Source: Cheiracanthium punctorium (lineage: Eukaryota; Arthropoda; Arachnida; Araneae; Cheiracanthiidae). Taken from it: a DNA stretch of 64,000 nucleotides. Positions 10,652-20,790 of this stretch are shown piece after piece. Where the stretch lies: the NCBI GenBank assembly GCA_038373885.1, contig JAWZYV010012534.1:1-64000 (forward strand), written 5' to 3'. Numbering within the stretch: the stretch's first letter is position 1; each line of letters starts with the position of its first letter. The notes under the pieces are model-generated. The model was not told where the DNA came from. It worked only from the letters and a program-made list of their open reading frames with translations, and searched no databases. A program made the translations under genes and the position numbers.

Positions 10652-11083
10652 CACATGATATGCTCAATATGCGATCCACCTGATGTAACCACATGCTGAA
10701 AATGTAAAACAGCATGGTCCACCGCCGCATTTAAAATCTCTGGTGTAACACACCTCACGTGTCGTTCTGCTAGATTTCAATTGAGCAAAAGAGGTATGTC
10801 CTCTATAAACCATATCTTTCAGATGTCCCCACAGATAAAAATCACAAGGATTAAGTTCCGGTGAATGTGGGGGCCAAGAGTTGTCGAAACCTCTGCTAAT
10901 GACTCTGTCAGCACCAAAGGTATCATGTAGCAATTTTTTAACAATGATAGCAATGTGAGGGGGTGCTTCATCCTGCATACATACCGTGGTTTCTAAACAA
11001 TGTCTCTCTTGCAATGCTGGAATCAATTGTTCTCTCAACATCGCACCGTAGCTAGTCCCTGTAACACTACAGCGTTTGGGACC
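10652..11083 (-). pseudogene. Tc1/mariner-type transposase, C-terminal fragment
   Basis: This is the C-terminal half of an IS630/Tc1-mariner superfamily DDE transposase. It reads TSYGAMLREQLIPALQ, then QDEAPPHIA with the second catalytic Asp (the usual motif is QDGAPPH), then WPPHSPELNPCDFYLWG with the third catalytic residue. A frameshift near 10740-10790 moves the end to another frame, where FQHVVTSGGSHIEHIM and a stop near 10652 can be read. The N-terminal DNA-binding half and first catalytic Asp are absent. No terminal inverted repeats are seen close by, so this is a relic. Confidence 0.85.
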
Positions 11084-11229
11084 ACTTGGAGTTGGGGTTT
11101 TTCACGTTTAGCGTATTGGTTGCTCGTTCCCCATATCCTGCAATTATAAACATTTATACAACCTGATAGTGTAAAACTCGACACTCTACTCAAACACAAA
11201 AGAGACACTGTTAATGGGAATTGAACAAT

Positions 11230-11393
11230 ATTTGCCTCTACCATCCAAAAAATTTTTAAGTTCACTATAACCGAAGTCATAGTTCACTAAAACCAAAAAA
11301 TGCTATATACATTTCTAATGTATGTGAATCAGGACTAAGGAAATGTGTTCACTGTATTTGAAAGTTCACTATATGCCGAGTTGACTGTGTATA
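11230..11393 (-). mobile_element. Pogo/Tigger-like terminal fragment
   Basis: On the minus strand the sequence begins CAGTCAACTCGGCATATAGT near 11393 and repeats AGTGAACT-like text three times. This resembles Tigger-type termini. No partner end or transposase is seen. Confidence 0.35.
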
Positions 11394-12061
11394 CCAAATT
11401 TCAGCTCAATCGAATGCACCATTTAGGAGCTATTGTGTTCACTCGCATACACGCACACATAAACCTCATAAAAATAGTATAAATGAATTCAGAAGACCAC
11501 AAAACGCATAGCTGCCAACCTTCCAGGAAAAGATTAAGGAACACAACACGTGGTCATAAAATCAGAAATAAGGAACACAGTGCGTGGTCATTAAATGTAT
11601 GATTAAATATACAATTAAAAATCTTACATTAACAGAATTAAATTATCATGTGTAGAGAGATGATGTGCCTATATAATCATTAATTTATAAAAATAAATTA
11701 TTCTTAACTTATTTCTACAAGACTTAAATGCTTAATGTAAGAAATACTTGAAAGAATAAGATAAATATCATTCAATTAAATTTATTGCCTTATTTACAAG
11801 GATAACTGATTTACCAAAAGCTAAAAATGTACATATTCTTCCTTTTTTCTTTTAACTTTTAAAAATCCTTACACAGAAGCTGAAAAATGGAACATTTTGG
11901 CTTAAAAACGTATTTACGGAAGAAAGCTCAAAAAACGGAACGAATCCGTATAAACGGAACACTTGGTAGCTATGACAAAACGTGTAAATATTTAAAAACC
12001 TCTAAGTTGAATTTTTTCATGATTACAATACTTTCCTTACATGATACATGTTCGTACAGTA
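11388..12061 (+). mobile_element. Family A fragment (A1), split by a hAT MITE
   Basis: 11388-11506 and 11983-12061 together match the right part of the family A copies at 31655-32063 and 38374-39973: the TCAATCGAATG unit text, a CA-rich microsatellite, AAATGAATTCAGAAGACC, and a degenerate terminal hairpin (ACTTTCCTTACATG). It is interrupted at 11507-11974. Confidence 0.8.
11507..11974. mobile_element. hAT-type MITE with 8-bp target duplication
   Basis: 468 bp. Ends are inverted CATAGCTGCCAA and TTGGTAGCTATG (one mismatch). The 8-bp duplication ACAAAACG is at 11499-11506 and 11975-11982. No transposase inside. Insertion point lies within a family A element. Confidence 0.9.
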
Positions 12062-12292
12062 ATAACTGAACTGTAAAGAAAGTGAATTAATAAAAACATG
12101 ATAAAATGAGAGGAAAGCTCATCTTTCAAAAAGTTTAATCTAAATTTAGTGATAGTTTTATACCTGCCTACATTACTGGGGAAAATCGAATAATTTCCAT
12201 GGTGTGCCAACATTTTGAATTTTTAGCAATTTATAATAGAAAAATACAGGGATTTTTCTTGTAAACAATTATGAAAGAGATAAAAAAATGTA

Positions 12293-12801
12293 TTAGGTTG
12301 TAACGAAAGTTTCCCGCCACCGCAAACATCGTCAGCAAGCAGTTCGCGTTGGCGTATTTGCTCTTATTTTGTCAAACGATTCTTGGCATTTGAAAGAAAG
12401 GGAGTTACTTTATAACACTATGTTGTGAAATCCATAAAAAAATATTGTTATCATTAAGTACAAGCTGTCTCAAATGGAACTATCACTCTACGGATTAGAA
12501 CCATCATTTACTTCCAGTTCTGTTGCAAGAAGTCAGCTACAGAATATCAACGAATTATGTGTACAGCTTTAAGTACTATTGTTATATCATGTGACACTCT
12601 GCAGGTTTGGTACCGAAAGTTCAAAAACAAGAACTATGACATTCAAGAAGCAGAGAGCTCTGGCTGGTCTATTGATGTTGATGAGGCCAGCCTGCGAGAA
12701 CTTGTGGAAGAAGATCAGTAATTAACCACTCGACAGTTATCTAAGGAGTTAGAAGTTCGTTTTTCAAGCAGATTTGGCAGAAAACTTTCGTTACAACCTG
12801 A
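12293..12801 (+). mobile_element. Mariner element, internally deleted
   Basis: Inverted ends TTAGGTTGTAACGAAAGTTT (12293) and its complement ending 12801 (one mismatch) are flanked by TA on both sides. About 509 bp. The interior holds a readable N-terminal DNA-binding segment (VWYRKFKNKNYDI, then SLRELVEEDQ, a stop, and LTTRQLSKELEV at about 12606-12755). This is mariner helix-turn-helix text; the DDD catalytic domain is deleted. Confidence 0.9.
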
Positions 12802-12825
12802 TACTTATATATTATCCAAGCAGTC

Positions 12826-13061
12826 TGAAATGTTTTTAACAAATACTCGAAATACTTCGATGCATATTTTTATTATAACCTGTTAAAAGGGACAGGAAGG
12901 AAAATTACATGAGTTACGTAGTTACAGCTATGGATACATATTTATTCCATGAGACATTCGTTGTTGCCATCTGTCTATTACAAAGTGTTGTACGGTTATC
13001 AAAAGTTTAAACAGTTAATAGAGTTCATGGAGTTCATTTGTGTGAGACTGGATATACTACA
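12826..13061 (-). repeat. 3' LTR of Ty3 element 2
   Basis: 236 bp, 235 matching the copy at 17116-17351 by eye. The gag-pol frame runs 28 bases into it before its stop. Confidence 0.95.
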
Positions 13062-16000
13062 TCACTCCCCTTTTTATTCAAGATACGCTGAGGTTTAATG
13101 CGTCGGCGTGGTGGATTCCGACGATTATTCGCAGGCGTTGTAGGCACACTAAGCTGTGCAGAAGAGTTGGTAGATGGTGCAACTTGTTGTGATTGTTCTT
13201 CTATCACAGCAGAAGTAGGTTCTGATTCTGGGCCTTCATCTGTTATGGGGTCATCATAAACAAATGGGGAGATTTTCCTGCTAATGTTCTGGTCAATGTG
13301 ACTTGTGAGTTGGGGATCTCCAGTTGAATTCGGTCGAAGTTGGTCGAGGTGTGCAAGGTACTGTTTGTTGTTAACCTCCACAATCCAGGTGTTCACTCCC
13401 TTCTGTTGAAGAAGAGTGCCCTTGCTCCATTTTTGGTTTTTGTGAGACTTTACAAACACACTTTGACCTTTTTGAAAATTACGATCAGCATTATGTGCTC
13501 TATCGTAATAGTGCTTTTGTGACATTTGCTGCTCTTTCACATGAATAAGAGTGCTTGGATGCAGTAGATCTAAAGGTGTGCGTATTTGTCTACAGAGAAA
13601 CAATTCAGATGGAGTACGCCCAGTTGTAGTGTGAGGAGTAGACCGGTAACTCATTAAGAACCGAGCCATCTTTCTTGCAAAGGTTGTTTTATCCTGTATA
13701 TCAGATTGCATTTTGCTTAACGCACGCTTAAAGGTCTTCACAGACCTCTCCGCAAGGCCATTTGCTTGTGGTCTGTATGGTGGTGTCAGTGTGTGTATAA
13801 TGCCATTGCACTTGAGGAAGTGTTCGAAGTCCTCAGAGGTGAACTGTGGACCGTTGTCCGATACCAGTTCCAGTGGTAGACCATATCTCGAAAAGATGTT
13901 TTGTAAAGCTTCGATGGTGTTAGTTGCTGTTGTGGAAGTCATGGATAATACTTCAAGCCATTTTGAATAACTATCCATCAAAAGCAAAAAGTTTTTGTTG
14001 TCCTTTTGTGCAAAATCAATATGTATCCTCTCCCATGGTTTTCTAGCCCATGTCCATGGTCGTAACGGAGTAGCAGGAGGTGTTTCAGCATTCTCTTGAC
14101 AGGATACACACTTTCGGACAATTTCTTCGATTTGATTGTCTAAGTATGGCCACCATATATGGCTACGGGCGACAGCTTTCATTTTTGTCATGCCTAGATG
14201 AGTGTCATGCAACATTTCTAGGAGAGCAGCTCTAAACTTATCAGGAATGATGACACGCATTCCCCATAGAACACAGTTATTGTCGACAGACAATTCCTCC
14301 CTACGGTTGAAGTATGGTTTGATTTCTTCACAATGAGGTTTGGAACACCAACCATTCTGAACATATTTGAGAACTTGACCGAGGATTGCATCATTTCTGG
14401 TTGCTGCTGCGATCTCTTTACTTGTGATAGGTAAGTCATCACAATAAGACACTTTATATACATCTGACGAAACTTCTTCGCCGTTCACTGGAGCACGGGA
14501 TAGAGCATCAGCATTGCCATGCTCACTTCCTTTTTTGTACTCTATGTCATATACAAAAGAGGATAACAGTACAGCCCACCTTTGTAAACGTGCCGCAGCA
14601 ATTGGTGGTACTGCTTTGTGTGGTGAGAAGATTGATACAAGAGGCTTATAGTCTGTCACCAAAGTGAATTTCCTACCGTAAAGGTACTGGTGGAATTTTT
14701 TTACACCATACACAATGGCTAAAGCCTCCTTCTCAATTTGAGAATAATTTTGCTCCGCTTTGGAAAGGGTGCGGGAAGCGTAGGCTATTGGGCGTTCCTC
14801 ATGCTCTGTGATGTGTGAAAGAACCACTCCCAATCCAACAGGAGATGCATCACATGCCAGCTTTAGAGGTAACCTTTCATTAAAATACACCAGCACTGCA
14901 TCAGAAGTTAAGATGTTTTTACTAAGCTGAAAGGCTTCAGCACACTCAGCAGACCATTCCCATGGGGTATCTTTGTGCAATAAGTTGTATAAAGGTGCAA
15001 GGAGCATGGAAGAATTACGAATAAATTTTGAATAGTAATTCAACAGCCCTAAGTAAGATTTTAATTCAGTTACATTTGTAGGTGTTTTAATTTCCTTGAT
15101 GCACTTAATCTTATCAGTTGTTGGATGAATACCTAACTCATCTACAATGTGCCCAAGAAATTCAACACTAGGTTGCAAGAACTTACACTTCTCAAGGTTG
15201 AGTGTCACATTATAATCACATAGTCTTTGGAAGACACATTTCAGGTTTTGCATATGGTCTTTATCACTTGAGCCTGTTATCAAGATGTCATCTTGGAAAC
15301 ATATTACACCTTTTAAACCTTGCAGAATTTGATCCATTATGGATTGAAAAATTGCTGATGCACTATTTATACCATACAGCAATCGTGATGGCTGCACTAA
15401 GCCTAAATGAGTATTCAGTGTGAGATACTCTTGTGATTGTTTATCTAATTCAACCTGTTGGTAAGCATGACTCAAATCTAATTTTGAGAACAGCTTACCA
15501 CCACATAATGCATTAAACAGATCTTGTTGTGTGGGAAGTGGATACTGATTTTGATCAATGAACTGATTTACCGTAATTTTAAAATCCCCACAAAGTCTTA
15601 CATCATTATTCTTTTTGGGTACTACAACCAAAGGAGTTGCCCACTGGGAATGCTGTACAAAATCCCATACCCCTCTCTCTTTAGCCTTTAAGATACTTTC
15701 TTCAACTTTTGGCTTTAGAGCATAAGGCACAGGGCGGGCTTTACAAAATTTTGGCTTGGCATCCTCTTTTAATTTTAGAGACGCTTTCAAATAGCGTATA
15801 GGTTGATTATTCTCAACAAATAATTTACTATACTCTTTTTTTAATCTTTCAACAGTATAATTACTCAGATCATCTAATTTATTAATTTTATGCACTGAAA
15901 AAATCTTTTCCCAATTTAATTTAATTTCAGTAATCCAATTCTTCCCAAACAACGAAGGTCTGTTGCCTTTCACAACAATAGCAGACAGATTATGTGTTTG

Positions 16001-17044
16001 TGCTTCATATGACACAGTGACATCAACTTCACCCATTACCTCAATGGGTTGTTTGTTATAATCATTTAGAACTGTATTTGTAGGTCTAATAGGTATGTTA
16101 GGCAAATTGTCTCTCAGGAATTTTTCGGATACAATGCTGACATCAGCAGCAGTATCAAATTCCATGTTGAGGAACTTTCCACATATTTCTAGTGGCACAG
16201 TGTATTTTTGAGTCACTTTATTGACTGATTGTATAGAATATAATTCATATTCCTCATTATCTTGCACAGATACCATATTTGCACTAAGACTCTTACCTTT
16301 TGATCTGCACACTGGAGAAATATGCCCTATTTTTCCACAGGTATGACACTTGGCATTAATGTATTTGCAAGATTTAGCTGAGTGGGACGCGCCACATCGG
16401 TAACACTTTGCGCTGGCGGCACTTTTATTTGAACTATGTTTCTTAGACATAGTTTGATGTTGCCCGATTCGTTTGCTTTGTGTGTTAACTTTATGCACGG
16501 CTCCCGATCCTGGAATCTTTATTGTAGATGAGTCCAGCTCAGCCAGCTCCATAGCTAAAGCGATCTCGTACGCTTCCTTTATTTTCAAATCTTTCTTCGC
16601 GAGCAAGCGCTTCTGAGTAGCTTCGCAGCGAAGACCGCACACAAAACGATCCCTCAACGCGTCGTCAAGGAATGCGCCGAATGCACATGTCGCCGAAAGT
16701 CTCTTCAGCTCCACCATATATGCAGCAATGCTCTCTCCGGCTTCCTGATTTCGCCGATGAAAGCGAAAACGCTCCGCAATCAGGATTGGTTCGGGGCGGA
16801 AGTGATCTTCGAGCTTCTTTTTCAACACCTCATAAGTGCAGTCTTTCGGAACTTGCGGTTGCATCAGATTTCGCAACAGTTTGTACGTCTGAGGTCCCAA
16901 TACTGAGATCAGAACTGCTACTTTTTTATTATCTGGCACCTCATTTGCAGCCAGATATTGCTCCAGTCGCTCCATGTACAAGGAAAATTCTTCGTTCGCC
17001 TCATCAAAAACAGCAAGATGACCGATTAGGCCTAAGTTCGCCAT
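13034..17044 (-). CDS. Gag-pol polyprotein, Ty3/gypsy Mag-like, odd active-site motifs
   Basis: One open frame encodes gag, protease, reverse transcriptase, RNase H and integrase. Residue numbers count from an in-frame Met at 17086; I choose Met15 (17044, MANLGLIGH) by alignment with the other Ty3 element. Zinc knuckles are at about 229-257, the first one residue short (C-x2-C-x3-H-x4-C), the second canonical. The protease motif reads FDTAADVSIV (about 311) where D-T/S-G is expected. The reverse transcriptase motif reads FQDD (about 600) rather than YxDD. RNase H (CDASPVGLG) and integrase D, D, E (HIDFAQ, VSDNGPQF, GLAERSV) look normal. The stop lies inside the 3' LTR, so the polypurine tract is also coding. 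The frame is intact, yet the protease change casts doubt on activity. Confidence 0.94.
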   Translation of the reverse strand: MANLGLIGHLAVFDEANEEFSLYMERLEQYLAANEVPDNKKVAVLISVLGPQTYKLLRNLMQPQVPKDCTYEVLKKKLEDHFRPEPILIAERFRFHRRNQEAGESIAAYMVELKRLSATCAFGAFLDDALRDRFVCGLRCEATQKRLLAKKDLKIKEAYEIALAMELAELDSSTIKIPGSGAVHKVNTQSKRIGQHQTMSKKHSSNKSAASAKCYRCGASHSAKSCKYINAKCHTCGKIGHISPVCRSKGKSLSANMVSVQDNEEYELYSIQSVNKVTQKYTVPLEICGKFLNMEFDTAADVSIVSEKFLRDNLPNIPIRPTNTVLNDYNKQPIEVMGEVDVTVSYEAQTHNLSAIVVKGNRPSLFGKNWITEIKLNWEKIFSVHKINKLDDLSNYTVERLKKEYSKLFVENNQPIRYLKASLKLKEDAKPKFCKARPVPYALKPKVEESILKAKERGVWDFVQHSQWATPLVVVPKKNNDVRLCGDFKITVNQFIDQNQYPLPTQQDLFNALCGGKLFSKLDLSHAYQQVELDKQSQEYLTLNTHLGLVQPSRLLYGINSASAIFQSIMDQILQGLKGVICFQDDILITGSSDKDHMQNLKCVFQRLCDYNVTLNLEKCKFLQPSVEFLGHIVDELGIHPTTDKIKCIKEIKTPTNVTELKSYLGLLNYYSKFIRNSSMLLAPLYNLLHKDTPWEWSAECAEAFQLSKNILTSDAVLVYFNERLPLKLACDASPVGLGVVLSHITEHEERPIAYASRTLSKAEQNYSQIEKEALAIVYGVKKFHQYLYGRKFTLVTDYKPLVSIFSPHKAVPPIAAARLQRWAVLLSSFVYDIEYKKGSEHGNADALSRAPVNGEEVSSDVYKVSYCDDLPITSKEIAAATRNDAILGQVLKYVQNGWCSKPHCEEIKPYFNRREELSVDNNCVLWGMRVIIPDKFRAALLEMLHDTHLGMTKMKAVARSHIWWPYLDNQIEEIVRKCVSCQENAETPPATPLRPWTWARKPWERIHIDFAQKDNKNFLLLMDSYSKWLEVLSMTSTTATNTIEALQNIFSRYGLPLELVSDNGPQFTSEDFEHFLKCNGIIHTLTPPYRPQANGLAERSVKTFKRALSKMQSDIQDKTTFARKMARFLMSYRSTPHTTTGRTPSELFLCRQIRTPLDLLHPSTLIHVKEQQMSQKHYYDRAHNADRNFQKGQSVFVKSHKNQKWSKGTLLQQKGVNTWIVEVNNKQYLAHLDQLRPNSTGDPQLTSHIDQNISRKISPFVYDDPITDEGPESEPTSAVIEEQSQQVAPSTNSSAQLSVPTTPANNRRNPPRRRIKPQRILNKKGSDVVYPVSHK

Positions 17045-17100
17045 GCTTACTACAACGGCGAAAATGACTTTCGTAAACGGGTACAAATGGTTCGATTACT

Positions 17101-17114
17101 TCGTCTCGTCGCCA
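17101..17114 (-). other. Primer-binding site of Ty3 element 2
   Basis: One base after the 5' LTR the minus strand reads TGGCGACGAGACGA. Its first ten bases match the complement of the tRNA-Ser(GCU) 3' end. Same spacing as in element 1. Confidence 0.75.
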
Positions 17115-17115
17115 A

Positions 17116-17351
17116 TGAAATGTTTTTAACAAATACTCGAAATACTTCGATGCATATTTTTATTATAACCTGTTAAAAGGGACAGGAAGGAAAATTACAT
17201 GAGTTACGTAGTTACAGCTATGGATACATATTTATTCCATGAGACATTCGTTGCTGCCATCTGTCTATTACAAAGTGTTGTACGGTTATCAAAAGTTTAA
17301 ACAGTTAATAGAGTTCATGGAGTTCATTTGTGTGAGACTGGATATACTACA
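17116..17351 (-). repeat. 5' LTR of Ty3 element 2
   Basis: 236 bp, starts TGTAGT and ends TTTCA on the minus strand. One base differs from the 3' LTR. Confidence 0.95.
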
Positions 17352-17531
17352 CAGTCCACCAAGATGAATGATTTTTTGCCAAGATAAATGTCAGACACAT
17401 GAAATAATTGTTGGTTTGGAATATCACTGGCAATAGTTTGCCAGCACATTTGACGAAAAAATAGTTTGGCAGGAATGACTGCCAGGATAATATGCAAGCA
17501 CCTAAAAAATTTTTTTAATTAACCTTGCTGG

Positions 17532-17699
17532 CAGGGGCGTAGCCAGAAATTTTTCATGGGGGGGGGTTACGACTACTGCAACTCACATATATGTATAGAT
17601 GTGTGTGATAAGGGAGTGAAAATATACATTTTGTGTGGCAAAAAATTCCTCATGGGGGGGGGTTATGACTCCCCTAGGCTACACCCCAGATAATCTCAT
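17532..17699. mobile_element. Degenerate hAT-like MITE
   Basis: The left end CAGGGGCGTAGCCAG and a right end whose complement reads CTGGGGTGTAGCC are inverted. The inside has two ATGGGGGGGG tracts about 90 bp apart. No matching target duplication found. Confidence 0.55.
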
Positions 17700-20270
17700 A
17701 AAAATAGTATTTATGTATCTTATCATATGATCTATATATAGGGTTATCAACACCAGTAACTGAGATTTGTGTAATTGTTTAAAACATTACTGGGGCATAA
17801 TCGCACAGATTGGGAAGAAAAAATTATGGACAATTGGACGATGACAATATATTATATAAATACCTTAGTAATTACACATTTACTATATTCTTCTTTTCCA
17901 AAGTAATCCTTAAATTAAAAAAATAATTTAAGTATTACTCTGGAAAGATTCTTGCCATAATTAAAGTATTTTTTATCAATTTTGATCAATAATATGAAAA
18001 TTATTATAACAAATTTTGCCATTATAAATCCGAGAAATAGTATACTATGATCTACATTAGTTATTGCTAGTAAATACTTCAAACATGTCTCATCCAGATC
18101 TTTCAAGTAAATTTGACTTTAAAAATCTATTCCAGCCAGTAAGAAATAAATGTAAAATAAAAGGGTCAAGATTTAATCTAATGGCATTAGAACGTTAAAT
18201 AAAGGAATGAAAAAAAAAATAATAATAATAATAATAAAATATTAAACCATACTTTAGATACACAAACTTTTTAAGATAATGAATCCGCAGCTCGGTATTT
18301 ACTTACAACAAAAGATGTTCCTATTCCAGACAGTTGAATTACACTTTTACCAGTGAGACTTAAGACATGAAGCAGTATTATTTAATTTTCTGCTCCAATG
18401 TCTCCAAATCTTACTAGTTTAACTTCATTGTAGATGTGCAATATTTCATCTGAAAGAAACAGATATAAAAAAGAAACAATTAGTAGTTAACAATGTAAAA
18501 TTATGTTTAAAAAGAGGCAAGAGTTAAATACTTTTTATTTTTCTAAATTTATTACACATTTTCATAACAAAAACACTGCAATATAAGTAAAAATTATTTT
18601 ATTAAACAGACTTACATTAACGATATTACGATTATCTAAAATAAAACAGAAATATATCCATAATTGATGGATGAAGATTTTGTTTTTAAAATCCCAAAAA
18701 TATACATAATTTAAAGATAATAAATGGAATGAATCTGCATGACATTAAGTAGTAAGAATTCAACTATACTCATACATCAATTTCTAAAGACAGCAAGAAA
18801 AAAAAAGGCTCAGGTCATAGAGGAAAGTGGAGAGCGCTTCTTCTAAGCTTCCAATACAATGTATTCGTAACAAAATTGTATTCCTCCGCGAGAGGGAACC
18901 ATTGGAGACCAAAAAAAGCAGACGAACTCTATGTAGATACATTGATTACGGCGATTGAATGACTATTATGAACTTTCTTCTTTACGAAAAACGATTGAGA
19001 AACGACAACGAAAGTAGAATTAAAAATAACGGAACTCAAAAGAACGTAGAGCATGCAACTGAACAATTTTCTTTTAAAGATAATATGTTTTTCACGTATA
19101 TTTAATATCGCAGGTGTTAGTTTCGTTTTCGTATTTTCAATTCGGAGACGGATTAATGATATTTTGTGGGCGTTGGCGGTTAGTTGAAATTTATATCATA
19201 TTACAAATAATATTTCTTAACATTTGAATTACATTAGCTTTCAAATATAAACAAATAAAATATGCAATCGTTGCAAGACAATCAGTTGTTATATTGTATA
19301 ATAATACAAATTTAAAAAAATAATTTAGGATACACATAGTTCTAAGTTAGCAATTAAACTATAAACGGTACAGATAAATGTTCCTTTTCTTCATTACTTC
19401 GCAATTAACCAAAATTATTAATCAAAATACACGGATCAAAGCAATACAAACAGAAACTGAAAACACAATTAAACAAACCATACTTTATAAATTTAAAAGG
19501 CCGATTTTCATTTTTCAACGATTATAATACATTATGCAAGAATATCAAAAAATTTTACAACCGTTTATACAATCGAAATAATTTTTTTTGACATTCTAGA
19601 TACATGAACATTACATCTGCCATACAGGTTCAACTGTAGTATGTGAAAAAAAAAAATAAATGCTAGTACTGATGAAAGTATATTAAAAATAATTATTTAA
19701 CCTGTGAAAAGTGACACTAGGCTTCTTTACATCTGACGTATTAGTGCAATCAGTAACACAACATGCTACCATCTCTATTTTAAAACAAAGTTTTAGTAAA
19801 ACAAAGCTTTATTGGTATTTCATACAAAAAAATAAATAAATAAGAACAAATAAGTAAAAAATAATTAAATAAATACATAAAGAAACTTACCTTAGTCTTC
19901 TTTTGTGTGATGTTGAATTCTCTCGACAGCAAGAATGTAAAAATTCTATAAAAAGAAATTCGTCTCAAAGCACACGGAGTTCAACCTCTATGCCGAATTC
20001 TACTGTCTCGTAGCAAAAGTTTCATTCCTCGGCAGAACACATGCAGTTGTTCTCAAATAATTAGTTTCGCTGATAGCAACATACTCAAGCATACACGACA
20101 CCAGCGACCAGCGTACGGTGGGTCTTGTAACATATTTGTTAACAGGCATTCAGATTTTGTTGTGTGGATCCTATCCCATACAGATCAAAGAATATACAGA
20201 TGCTTAAAACTGAGATTGCATCCCAGCATGCCCTGGAGATGCCATTAATCTTATAACTCTTTTGTAAGTT
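17700..20270. other. Mostly featureless AT-rich DNA
   Basis: Contains a short (AAT)n run near 18218-18237 and one weak exon candidate (listed separately). Several splice-like sites occur on the minus strand, but I could not assemble a gene. Confidence 0.5.
18382..18449 (-). other. Possible terminal coding exon (weak)
   Basis: On the minus strand a pyrimidine-rich acceptor (GTTTCTTTCAG) precedes a 22-codon frame reading EILHIYNEVKLVRFGDIG and on to AEN and a stop. The residue mix looks coding rather than random. I do not recognise the protein and found no upstream exon that joins it, so this may be chance. Confidence 0.15.
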
Positions 20271-20385
20271 CAGGAAATGATCTGTGAGTGGACAATGTCT
20301 AGTCTATTCGATCTATCACCATACAATAACAAGGGCTTCCCGCTATCTTCTGGGCTCCAATCAAAAGAAAATAGTTCCGCGGCGG

Positions 20386-20560
20386 AAAGTTTCTGGAAAC
20401 GCTATGTGCGTCGGTTGCTCCCTCCACTTTCCTCTGTGGCTCAGGTACGGCAGCCGCCCTGCGGCGCGAAACAAGCATGCCAAGCACTGCCAATGCTATG
20501 CGCATGAGGATGCGCGTAAGCACCTGCTGCTTGGCAATGTTTGTGGCGCTATCTCGATTG
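20386..20560. repeat. GC-rich dispersed repeat segment
   Basis: A GC-rich island contains GCTCAGGTACGGCAG and GCCCTGCGGCGC, which recur inverted at about 48030-48060 with one mismatch over about 30 bp. Nearby 20620-20790 holds two imperfect copies of a unit containing GGAGTGAAGACAGGGGAT-like text. Long frames across it are not protein-like. Confidence 0.4.
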
Positions 20561-20790
20561 GATTAAGGTTTACTGTACTCAGAAAGGGAGAAAGAAAAGA
20601 TGATTTTCCCGATGTGCGTGAATGGAGTAAAGACTGGGGATTATTCTTCTGGGTGAAATTTGTTCGAGGTCGAGGTTTTGGTTTTCGTTTGTGCGGATGG
20701 AGTGAAGACAGGGGATGATGATTCTTCTGGGCTGTTCTTTGTGTAAAGAAATGATTTCGAGGTTTTCGTTTAAGAACAGATCATTTAAGG

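Larger units (their letters stand above)
12826..17351 (-). mobile_element. Second complete Ty3/gypsy (Mag-like) LTR retrotransposon
   Basis: 4526 bp with 236-bp LTRs (12826-13061 and 17116-17351) that differ at one base (T at 12964, C at 17254). The 5-bp duplication CAGTC is at 12821-12825 and 17352-17356. One long gag-pol frame lies on the minus strand. Related to, but clearly diverged from, the element at 3022-7507. Confidence 0.97.

Noticed and set aside
19780..19968. Possible coding exon ending at a GTAAGT donor (minus strand)
   Set aside because: The frame starts with TTG right after a stop, has no Met and no good acceptor, and does not join the 18382-18449 candidate convincingly.
20284..20718. 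144-codon open frame
   Set aside because: No recognisable domain, composition follows local GC and imperfect DNA repeats, and overlapping frames are equally open.
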